DNA of 64,000 nt from Atopobiaceae bacterium (GTDB taxonomy: Bacteria; Actinomycetota; Coriobacteriia; Coriobacteriales; Atopobiaceae), in assembly GCA_017510785.1 (NCBI GenBank), contig JAFWMH010000001.1:37470-101469 (forward strand). The letters are read 5' to 3'. Below the pieces are notes generated by a model that worked only from the letters and a program-made list of their open reading frames with translations, had not been told where the DNA came from and did not search any database. Both the position numbers and the translations under genes were made by a program. Below, one piece after another: positions 15,017-22,946 of the stretch. The stretch's first letter is position 1, and each line of letters begins with the position of its first letter.

Positions 15017-18000
15017 ATGCGAACGTTGCGAATATCGGTGCGTAGGCTCGTAGAGTTCCTCCTACGCGCAGGCGACATCGATTCAAGCAATGACTGGCGC
15101 GCCGGCATCGAAGCCATGCAGCCCGGAAGCAACATCCACCGAATGCTACAAGCGTCGGCCGACGAAGCCTATCGAGCAGAGGTCCCCCTCGCAGGGACCG
15201 TCTTCTTTCCCAACAACATCTTCGACCCATACGCTGCACGCCTCGAAATTCGCGAGGAGACCATAGGCGACCAAGCAGGCTTTTTTCTCCGCATCGAAGG
15301 CAGGGCCGACGGCATCATCGACGCAACCGCGCCCTTCGGCAACACGACTAGCAGCAACATCGGCGTCGAAGGCAGCAACCACATGGCTCAGGGCAACAAC
15401 AACGGAGCCGCTCACAACAGCTCCAGCGCCGGAACCGTTAGCAACGGAATCGGACCCGACGGCGCCCTTGGAGACTTCGACATAGCCAATGGCGACAGCG
15501 TCGGGCCCAACAATCTCGGTCGGCCTGGCGTCAAATCCAACGGCACGGGCAGCAATTTCGAACCCAGCGCCATCCATCCGCTCGTCATCGACGAAATCAA
15601 AGGCGTCACGCGCGATGTCTCCGCCATCGAGGAACCCGCCGTCATCCACGAAGCGCAGGCACTTTGTTATGCCTACCTCTACCTTCGAAGCTCGCGGGGG
15701 TCGTCCGCACTCGCGACCGCCTTCGAACAACAAGTCGTCGTTCGGCTCACGTACGCGAGCATTACCACCGGCGAGGTACGCCAACTCGAGCGCATACACA
15801 GCGTGTCCGACATCGAATCTTGGTTTTTCTCTCTTCTCGAGAAGGCCCAGCGCTGGGCCGCATGGCGAGTCCGCCACGACGAGCTGCGCAAACGTTCCCT
15901 CTCGTCGCTCACGTTTCCCTTCGAACCGCGAGACGGCCAGCAAGAAATAATGAACGCCGTCACCACCACCATCCGCGAGGGTGGACGTCTTTACGTGCAA
16001 GCTCCCACCGGTTCTGGCAAAACAATTGCAACCATGTACCCCGCTCTCAAGTCTATGGGAGAAAACAAAACCTCGCACATTGCATATCTCACATCCAAAA
16101 CCATGACGCGACGCGCCGCCCTCGAGTGCCTCGAGCTGCTCAGACGGCAGAGCCACGAGCAGCACCAAACTGGAAGACAAGACCTCTGGCAAGAGGAACG
16201 CTTTAAGCCGGAACGCACGCAGCAGCCCGACCGGCAAGCCCTCGGGCAACCGCAGCCCACCCACCAAACCTTCGACGCAAACGTTTTGGTCGTAACGGCT
16301 CGCAACAAAATTTGTCCGCTCCGCAGCAAAGCGCACAACACGGACCTGCGCGCGCGTCCCCTGGCGTCGCTCTGCAATCCCATTGAGTGTCCGCTGGCTC
16401 GCAAACACTACGACTTTGTCAACGACGCCCTCTTCGAGGCGATTACCACCTACGACGTGCTCGACGCCCGCCACATCGAAGAGGTAGCTGCGCGCCACCA
16501 TGTGTGCCCGTACGAACTCCAGCGCGATGCCGCGCCGTGGTGCGATGTTATCGTTTGCGATTATCACTATGCGTTCGCCCCTTCAGCCGGCCTCATCGGC
16601 CTCTCAGACGAGCCGAGCGCCAGCACCGTCTTCCTCGTCGACGAAGCGCACAACCTGCCAGAACGGATGCGAAGCATGTACAGCTCCGAACTCGCCGTGG
16701 GTGATCTTAAGCTACTCGAAAGGATTCTTCGCGCACGACGCACCTCCAACGAGCTGCTCAAAACGGTGCAATCCGCCATATCCGCATTTCCCGCATGGAA
16801 CAAAAGCCTGCAGGACGCAACACCCCCAAACGCGGGTCGTGCGAATCGACCGACCTACCAGGCCACTCGCCTGAGCGACGCGTTCGCAGATTCCCTCTCG
16901 GCAATCGTCGAAGGCATCGATGCAACTTTGGAAGATTTTTTCGCCACTGCGGACCGCGCGCCCAACATGGGACCCGTCACAGCAGGCGAAAAGAGGCATC
17001 ACAATGGGACAACGCCCGCGGCAGGACGACGCGCGACGGTAAGCGACGTGGTGTATCGCGCGGAGAGCATAGGCGTGGCCGGGCGGCGCACGGCGGACGG
17101 GGCGGCGCACCACACAGAGGAAACACCCAAGGCGGGGCGCAACATAGGGACGACCGGAGAGGCGGCCGAGGCTTTTCTTACCCTACGCGACGTCAGCTTT
17201 AAGATTCGCGCATTTCTTGGCGCGTGGCAGCGTAGTGAAGCTGGCTACGTCACGTTCCTCGGCCGAGCCGAGAACGGCAGCCGAAAGATCAAGGTGTACT
17301 GCGTAGACCCGCACCACGACTTGGCCGAACGTCTTAAGCAAGCCAAGGCGGCCATCTTCTTCTCGGGGACGCTACTACCTATGGATTACCACCGCAAGTT
17401 GCTCGCGGCACAAGACGACGACACGACGCTATACGCCCAATCCAGCTTTGACTATCGCCGTCAGCAGGTTCTTATTGCGTCGGACATCAGCGCTCGCTAT
17501 TCCAAGCGCGGACCTAAGCTCTATATCCACATCGCAAAGTATCTTATGGCGTTGATGCGTGCGCATCCGGGCAACTACCTCGCGTTCCTTCCCTCTTACG
17601 CCATGATGGAGGAAGTCACGAAGGCTCTTAGCTCCCTCGTAGACAATAGCGTCGAGGTTATACATCAGCATCCCAGCATGCGCGAGAGCGACCGCGAGCA
17701 CTTTGTCGCCAGGTTTCGCGAGCCGCACGCCAGAAGCACAAGCCTGCTTGGCCTCTGCGTGCTAGGCGGAATCTTCGGCGAGAGCATCGACCTGCCGGGC
17801 GAGGCGCTCGTAGGCGTCGTCGTTGTGGGCACGGGCATGCCGAGTGCTTACGCCGAGCGCGAAGTGATACGCGATTACTTCGATGCCAAAAAGGACAAAG
17901 GTTTTGCCTACGCCTACACATATCCGGGCATAATCAAAGTGCTGCAAGCCGCGGGGCGTCTCATGCGCACTGAAAAGGACCATGGCGTGGTGCTACTCCT

Positions 18001-18100
18001 CGACAACCGGTTTCTTGAGGACGAGCTGCAGCAAGCGTTTCCCAAGGAGTGGCAAAACGTTCGAACTTGCACGCTCGAAACCCTCCAAAACATGATGTAG
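15017..18100 (+). CDS. PD-(D/E)XK nuclease fused to XPD/DinG-type DNA helicase
   Basis: The 1027-residue protein combines two enzymes. Residues 1-240 fit a RecB/Cas4-type nuclease: Asp98 in GRADG, Glu193 and Lys195 in IDEIK, then Gln214 and Tyr218 in HEAQALCYAY. From residue 300 it is a DEAD_2 (Rad3/XPD/DinG) 5'-3' helicase with Walker A APTGSGKT (329-336), cysteines in KICPL, LCNPIEC and HVCPYE that suit the XPD iron-sulfur cluster, the box VDEAH and C-terminal motifs (FSGTLLP, QAAGRLMR). The ATG at 15017 has AGAAGG upstream. Three low-complexity inserts are unusual: residues about 107-183, 388-420 and 655-720. A role in DNA repair is likely but not shown by neighbours. Confidence 0.88.
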   Translation: MRTLRISVRRLVEFLLRAGDIDSSNDWRAGIEAMQPGSNIHRMLQASADEAYRAEVPLAGTVFFPNNIFDPYAARLEIREETIGDQAGFFLRIEGRADGIIDATAPFGNTTSSNIGVEGSNHMAQGNNNGAAHNSSSAGTVSNGIGPDGALGDFDIANGDSVGPNNLGRPGVKSNGTGSNFEPSAIHPLVIDEIKGVTRDVSAIEEPAVIHEAQALCYAYLYLRSSRGSSALATAFEQQVVVRLTYASITTGEVRQLERIHSVSDIESWFFSLLEKAQRWAAWRVRHDELRKRSLSSLTFPFEPRDGQQEIMNAVTTTIREGGRLYVQAPTGSGKTIATMYPALKSMGENKTSHIAYLTSKTMTRRAALECLELLRRQSHEQHQTGRQDLWQEERFKPERTQQPDRQALGQPQPTHQTFDANVLVVTARNKICPLRSKAHNTDLRARPLASLCNPIECPLARKHYDFVNDALFEAITTYDVLDARHIEEVAARHHVCPYELQRDAAPWCDVIVCDYHYAFAPSAGLIGLSDEPSASTVFLVDEAHNLPERMRSMYSSELAVGDLKLLERILRARRTSNELLKTVQSAISAFPAWNKSLQDATPPNAGRANRPTYQATRLSDAFADSLSAIVEGIDATLEDFFATADRAPNMGPVTAGEKRHHNGTTPAAGRRATVSDVVYRAESIGVAGRRTADGAAHHTEETPKAGRNIGTTGEAAEAFLTLRDVSFKIRAFLGAWQRSEAGYVTFLGRAENGSRKIKVYCVDPHHDLAERLKQAKAAIFFSGTLLPMDYHRKLLAAQDDDTTLYAQSSFDYRRQQVLIASDISARYSKRGPKLYIHIAKYLMALMRAHPGNYLAFLPSYAMMEEVTKALSSLVDNSVEVIHQHPSMRESDREHFVARFREPHARSTSLLGLCVLGGIFGESIDLPGEALVGVVVVGTGMPSAYAEREVIRDYFDAKKDKGFAYAYTYPGIIKVLQAAGRLMRTEKDHGVVLLLDNRFLEDELQQAFPKEWQNVRTCTLETLQNMM

Positions 18101-18110
18101 CGCGCTTTCC

Positions 18111-18220
18111 GGGACCTGCCGAACGACGTACCCGCGAGGCGCGTCTGGGGGGCACGCCGAGCGATGGACCCGCAAGGCGCATCCGGGCACCTGCCGAACG
18201 ACGTACCCGCGACGCGCGTC
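18111..18220. repeat. Three tandem repeats of about 35 bp
   Basis: Units at 18111-18145, 18150-18184 and 18185-18220 follow the pattern GGGcACCTGCCGAACGACGT then CCCGCGAGGCGCGTC. The outer two are closest; the middle one is diverged. They lie directly after the helicase stop. The rest of the 282-base gap has no gene. Confidence 0.8.
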
Positions 18221-18382
18221 CTCGAGGCGTTTATCTCATGGACACGTCGCGGAACAGGCGTCCGCATCCACGCGTGAAGAAGCCCCAAGCAAAAAATCCC
18301 TGAGACAAACCCGCGCGACGGGCGTAACACATCACGACTCAAAAAACCAAGCAGCTCTGAGGGTGAGGAAAGGAGAACGAAC

Positions 18383-19324
18383 ATGAAGACCAACATCACA
18401 ACCGAAAAGAAGCTCAACCGCACGGGGTGGAAAGTGCTCTTCCTCTCCTTGCTCGCTCTCGCGGGAGCGCTCGTTGTGCAGGTAGTCGGATACATCACGG
18501 CGGTTTTGCTCAACGTACCCGAGGAGGGCCTTGCGTTCGTAACCATAGCCGAGGCCATAACCGCAGGCACCACGGCGGTAGCCATGATCGCACTGGGAGG
18601 CGCTGCGTGGCTCAAGCCGTCGTGGGCGGACGTCAAGGAGATGTTCCGCACGGGCTGGCCCATCGTCGCCGCCAACGTTGCCCTGCTCGTATTCGCCGGC
18701 ATCAGCTTCGTTACAGAAGGCTCAACTCTCGCAACCGGCTGGCTCCCCAACCTCGCCGTTACAACATTCCTGTGCCTGTGCATCGGCATCTCTGAGGAAG
18801 TAATGTATCGTGGTGTTTTGCTCAACGCCGTGCTTGCGGTAACGGGAAGGAGCCATCGCGGAACCATGGCGGCAATTGCCATCATCTCGCTGCTGTTCGG
18901 CTTGGCGCACGTGAGCATCACAACCGACTTCGCAACTCCGTTCCTGGCAACGCAAGGCGTGCTCAAAATCATCCAGACGGGACTCTTCTCCGTAATCATG
19001 TGCTCTGTGGTTCTGCGCACGCACCGTCTTGGCGGGGCCTCCATCTTCCACGGGCTGAGCGACTTCCTGCTCATGGTTCCCACCCTAGTGATGGCCGGCG
19101 AGCAGCTCACCACGAACTACGTGAGCGCAGGCGACGAGGGCATATCCACCATTGTGCTGTATCTCGTAATAATCGCCTTCTATCTCCCCATGGCCATAAG
19201 GGCCCTGCGGAAGATGCACCGTGAGCACGTGACGTATCGGGGCGTCTTTATGGAGCATGCCTCAACTACGCAACAACACGCGCAGCTTCCAGCCGCACCC
19301 GCGAATACGCCGAACGCCGCGTAG
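18383..19324 (+). CDS. CPBP-family intramembrane glutamic protease (CAAX/Abi)
   Basis: The 313-residue integral membrane protein carries the three CPBP/Abi motifs in order: EEVMYRG (around residue 138), FGLAHV (around 173) and HGLSDFLL (around 223). About seven hydrophobic segments are visible. Bacterial members are linked to bacteriocin self-immunity or membrane protein processing, but many have unknown substrates. The ATG at 18383 has AAGGAGA upstream. No bacteriocin gene is adjacent. Confidence 0.88.
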   Translation: MKTNITTEKKLNRTGWKVLFLSLLALAGALVVQVVGYITAVLLNVPEEGLAFVTIAEAITAGTTAVAMIALGGAAWLKPSWADVKEMFRTGWPIVAANVALLVFAGISFVTEGSTLATGWLPNLAVTTFLCLCIGISEEVMYRGVLLNAVLAVTGRSHRGTMAAIAIISLLFGLAHVSITTDFATPFLATQGVLKIIQTGLFSVIMCSVVLRTHRLGGASIFHGLSDFLLMVPTLVMAGEQLTTNYVSAGDEGISTIVLYLVIIAFYLPMAIRALRKMHREHVTYRGVFMEHASTTQQHAQLPAAPANTPNAA

Positions 19325-19401
19325 GATTCAACACGAGGAACAGAGAAAAGCGTTCGAAATACGGGCCCAGCAAGAAGGGTCGAGTCGACAACAAACCAAA
19401 C

Positions 19402-19443
19402 GCGATGGCGCCCGAGGGAATCGACTTCCTCGGGCGCCATCGC
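19402..19443. terminator. 16 bp perfect hairpin between convergent genes
   Basis: Arms 19402-19417 and 19428-19443 (GCGATGGCGCCCGAGG and its complement) enclose a 10-base loop. On the minus strand the hairpin is followed by a T-rich tract (GTTTGGTTTGTTG), so it most likely ends the phosphatase transcript and may serve both directions. Confidence 0.75.
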
Positions 19444-19551
19444 GCACGGGTCGGTAAGGTATACCCGCGTGCGAAGTCCCGCGTGCGCAGTACGACAAAC
19501 CCTCGTTCCCCCTGCAACACTGTGCCAACGAAACGGGGTTATCACATTTGT

Positions 19552-22392
19552 TTACCACGAAACGCGGAAGGCCACCACGTTGCGATCGTCGTCACGCACG
19601 TACGCGGCGTCATCAACGTCGTCAAACACGGAAGCAATGCCTGCGCCAGCACCTTCGGCGTCCTCGCCCGCCGCATGCTCGTAATTCAGCGGGTCGGTAG
19701 GAGCGCCCCAGTCCGTAACGCTCATGGTAATCGAAGCGGGATTGGCGTCGTAAATGTACGACACCTCGATGTCGCCAATCTCGCCCACATATGCGTTTTG
19801 AATCACATTGGTTACGATACTATCGAGAATGTCATCCATTTGCTGTTGTACCGAGTCGGGACACTGAATTTGCGAGAACTCGTAGTGGAGCGCGCGGGCA
19901 AGATTCCTTAAGCCTTGCGCGTGCGCCCGCACCCGGATGTTGCCCGAAACCTCGGGAGAGTGTCCATACTCCAGGCAAAGCATGGTGATGTCGTCCGACT
20001 GTTCGGCGCCTTTCGCCCATCGCGCCACATCGGTACGCAACACGTCGACGAGCATCCGCGGATGCAAGGCAACGTGCTTGGCCAAAAACGCCTCAAGCCG
20101 CTCGTTACCATACTCCTCCTCGTCAACCGAGAACGCCTCGTTCACGCCATCGGTGTAGAGCAGCAGCTCGTCTCCAGGAACCAGCGTAAGGGTGTGCGAG
20201 CGATACTTCGCCCGTTCGAAGGTGCCCAGGAACAATCCGCCCTTCTGCTTGAGCCACTCCCATGTATCGCCATGACGCAACAGCGGCGGGTTGTGTCCGG
20301 CGTTCACATAGGTGAGCCGGCCCGTCTCGTAGTCGAGCGTGGCCGCCCACACCGTAACGAACATGCCGGCATCGTTGCCTTGGCACAAGTTCCAGTTCGC
20401 GCTGTGAACCGCCTCGGCAAGATCCATGCCACTCTTCATATAGTTGGCGAGCTCGGACTTCGCAGCCATCATAAAGAGACTCGCAGGAATGCCCTTGCCA
20501 GATACATCCGCAATCAAGAAGCCAAGGGTGTGTCTGTTTATGAGGAAGAAGTCGTAAAAATCGCCCCCCACCTCGCGCGCCGCCTTCATCGACGCATAGA
20601 TGTCGAACGCGGTGATATCGGGGAACGGCGGGAACGAACGCGGCAGCGCCGACTCCTGGATGGCCTTCGCCGTCGCAAGGTCACTCTCGATGCGCGCGCT
20701 CTCGGCGGCGATGGCATCGCGCAGCGCCGCGACGGTAGCGTTAATATCGTCGGAAAGCGACCTGAACTCGCTACTATCGCGCACATCCACCTCCACGCTG
20801 AGGTCGCCGCGCGTTATTTCGCCCAGCCGCTCGTTAACTTGCCAAATGCTGCGCACTACCACGCGATCGATAAGCACATATATAGAGAGGAACAGCGCCG
20901 CGAATACGAGAACCTCCATGTGCGAGGTAACCATAACCGGAAGGATCCGCGGCATCTCTTCTTGCACCGTCGGAATAAGTGATATAACCTTTAAACTGTT
21001 TACCGTTGCGTACATCGCGAGATGAGAGATTCCTCCCAGCCGCGTCCCGAACACCTCACCCTCTTGCACGCCCTCCATACTGGCAATGAGCGCATGCACG
21101 TCGTCATAGCTCAGGTCTACGTCCTTGCGTGTCGCCAAAAGCTCGGAGCGCTCGGTCGTAACGGCAAGCAGTCCCTCATTTCCCACGTGGCGATTTGCCA
21201 CCGAAGAGCTAATTTGGTTCTTGAGGTCGTCGGTAAACCGCGTGGTGTCGTAGCTCACCTGCACGAAGCCATCTTTAATGCTCATGCCACCGTACTTGCG
21301 CCACTCCGTATCGTCTATGGTTGTGGGCTGGTAATCCTGCGCCAGCTGGGTTCGCCCGCCCCCCGGCAACAACGCGAGAAACTCGGCCGCTTGTTTCCCA
21401 CTCGCCATGTCGAACCCCACAAAAGCATCGTTGCTGCTCGCCACAATGATGCCATTCTCGTCCACGACGTGAATCTCCGCCAGGTTGAGCTCGTCTGCCA
21501 GGCGATTTATGGTATCTTGATTTGCTTCGGCCGTCGTTGGTATCTCCACCGCAACGCGCCTCGCCAACGCAAGCAAGTCGGCATCGGAGGCATCCTCAAT
21601 ATCGCTCTTGGTATCCTCGAGCGCAACCTGAAGCGTGTCGTGTGTATCGCGCTGGGCGATACTCGTCTGCAGGACCTCCACGAACCCAGCCGTAAACACG
21701 AATCCCACGGTTACGGTAATCAGCATGCCCGTTTGTATGCGAGTTGATATATCGGGAATGTCGGAGCGTCTCCTAAGACCTTGTCCGCTCATCAAGGCCA
21801 AAACCACGCTCGAAAGGGCAACCGAGATGGCGTTGCACAGCACCATGGGCAACGTACACGCCCGCGCAACGAGAAACGCCCGGACAGGCTCGTCAAGGTT
21901 GGTGACAAACACCAGCAGCATGTGGACAACCTCGGCCACAATGCCAATGGCAAACGCGATGGGCCAGCTCGGGCGCCGGCCACCAAACAGGTGCTTCCGC
22001 AGCAACGCAGCGTAAATGCCTGAGAGCACAGTGGCCAAGCTGCATGCGAGGCGCGTAAACATGCCGCGGCCCCACAGCGCCGCGAACCATCGCTCCACGC
22101 CGCCAATGACGCCGGCGATAATACCCGCCGGACCGCCAAAGTAAAGACCTGCGACGAGTGGCGCAGCATCGCGCACGTTCATCGAAACGCCCTCAACCGC
22201 GATTCCTGCCTCGGTGCCAAACACGGCAATCGCGCCGAATATAATGCCGATGAAGATCTGTTTGGGCCAATAGCCCATTTTGATGTTCCAGGAAGTTCGC
22301 TCAAAGAGCTTCGTGATAACCACGCTCGCAAGAACGGGTAGTAAGGTGGCAATCCCGAATTGCAGAACTACGAGGACGTTGGAAAGTAACAC
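19552..22392 (-). CDS. Membrane sensor with SpoIIE/PP2C phosphatase and anti-sigma-type ATPase domain
   Basis: The protein is about 946 residues. The first 220 form a LytS-like multi-pass sensor (5TM-5TMR-LYT; GLYFGGPAGIIAGVIGG). Then come an extracellular sensor region, another membrane helix, a HAMP linker, a SpoIIE PP2C phosphatase (EVGGDFYDFF, VADVSGKGIPASL, VNAGHNPP, LLLYTDGV) and a C-terminal HATPase_c_2 domain like RsbW. Such proteins control sigma-factor partner switching by dephosphorylating an anti-anti-sigma factor. No RsbV-like gene is adjacent. The start is uncertain: GTG 22392 follows TATAAT and GGGGG and begins at the first membrane helix; ATG 22470 and TTG 22491 are alternatives. 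Confidence 0.85.
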   Translation of the reverse strand: MLLSNVLVVLQFGIATLLPVLASVVITKLFERTSWNIKMGYWPKQIFIGIIFGAIAVFGTEAGIAVEGVSMNVRDAAPLVAGLYFGGPAGIIAGVIGGVERWFAALWGRGMFTRLACSLATVLSGIYAALLRKHLFGGRRPSWPIAFAIGIVAEVVHMLLVFVTNLDEPVRAFLVARACTLPMVLCNAISVALSSVVLALMSGQGLRRRSDIPDISTRIQTGMLITVTVGFVFTAGFVEVLQTSIAQRDTHDTLQVALEDTKSDIEDASDADLLALARRVAVEIPTTAEANQDTINRLADELNLAEIHVVDENGIIVASSNDAFVGFDMASGKQAAEFLALLPGGGRTQLAQDYQPTTIDDTEWRKYGGMSIKDGFVQVSYDTTRFTDDLKNQISSSVANRHVGNEGLLAVTTERSELLATRKDVDLSYDDVHALIASMEGVQEGEVFGTRLGGISHLAMYATVNSLKVISLIPTVQEEMPRILPVMVTSHMEVLVFAALFLSIYVLIDRVVVRSIWQVNERLGEITRGDLSVEVDVRDSSEFRSLSDDINATVAALRDAIAAESARIESDLATAKAIQESALPRSFPPFPDITAFDIYASMKAAREVGGDFYDFFLINRHTLGFLIADVSGKGIPASLFMMAAKSELANYMKSGMDLAEAVHSANWNLCQGNDAGMFVTVWAATLDYETGRLTYVNAGHNPPLLRHGDTWEWLKQKGGLFLGTFERAKYRSHTLTLVPGDELLLYTDGVNEAFSVDEEEYGNERLEAFLAKHVALHPRMLVDVLRTDVARWAKGAEQSDDITMLCLEYGHSPEVSGNIRVRAHAQGLRNLARALHYEFSQIQCPDSVQQQMDDILDSIVTNVIQNAYVGEIGDIEVSYIYDANPASITMSVTDWGAPTDPLNYEHAAGEDAEGAGAGIASVFDDVDDAAYVRDDDRNVVAFRVSW

Positions 22393-22946
22393 GGCATGCC
22401 CCCACGACAAAATTATAGTTACTATTTCATCATAGCACCGTCTTGCGGAGTCTCGCGTGAGACAAGCCATCTGGGTAGGTGCTAACGCCAAAGAATGGCG
22501 TCCCCGTCACTTGCGTTACGGCCTGCGCCTCATCTAAAGGCGAGCCAAATACGCTGCGCGTGGCCGGGGCCGCCGCGCTCGAACGGCCCCCGCCCCCGCC
22601 CGGCGCTGCGCATCTGTTCCCTCTCCGGGCCACTCCTCGATTTGGCCGTTCTTAAGGAGTGGGCGAACGACAAGCGTGCCCCGAATCGTAAGATTGCTCA
22701 ATAGTCTTTATATCACGTTTCAATGTGTACAATTTCCTCGTAAAAAAACGGCCCCAATGTACAATTCACAGTGAAAATCGTACATTGGGCCGTATTCTTA
22801 TCCATAAAATCGTACACACCAAAAACTGGCTGAAAGCGCGTGGCCTTGTTAAATCAGCCAGACCTAAGTGCCTCCGCTAGCGTCGTCGGCCGCAAGCGCG
22901 TGAGCCCTCCCGTCGTGACAACGCCCTCCGTCCCCGTTGTCACGCC
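22393..22946. other. Gap of 554 bases with one palindromic element
   Basis: Apart from the 93 bp palindrome at 22725-22817 I see no gene. The part nearest 22393 is probably the promoter and leader of the phosphatase gene (TATAAT on the minus strand about 20 bases before GTG 22392). The part nearest 22946 is the 3' flank of the surface protein gene and shows no clear terminator. Confidence 0.55.
22725..22817. repeat. 93 bp palindromic element, second locus
   Basis: It begins GTGTACAATTTCCTCG and ends AAAATCGTACAC, with a central CCCAATGTACAATT / AAAATCGTACATTGGG pairing. Length and layout are the same as 14556-14648. Confidence 0.85.

Noticed and set aside
22393..22491. Extension of the SpoIIE phosphatase to TTG 22491
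   Set aside because: The added 33 residues are hydrophilic and unlike the family, and a TATAAT lies inside them. I keep it as an alternative only.
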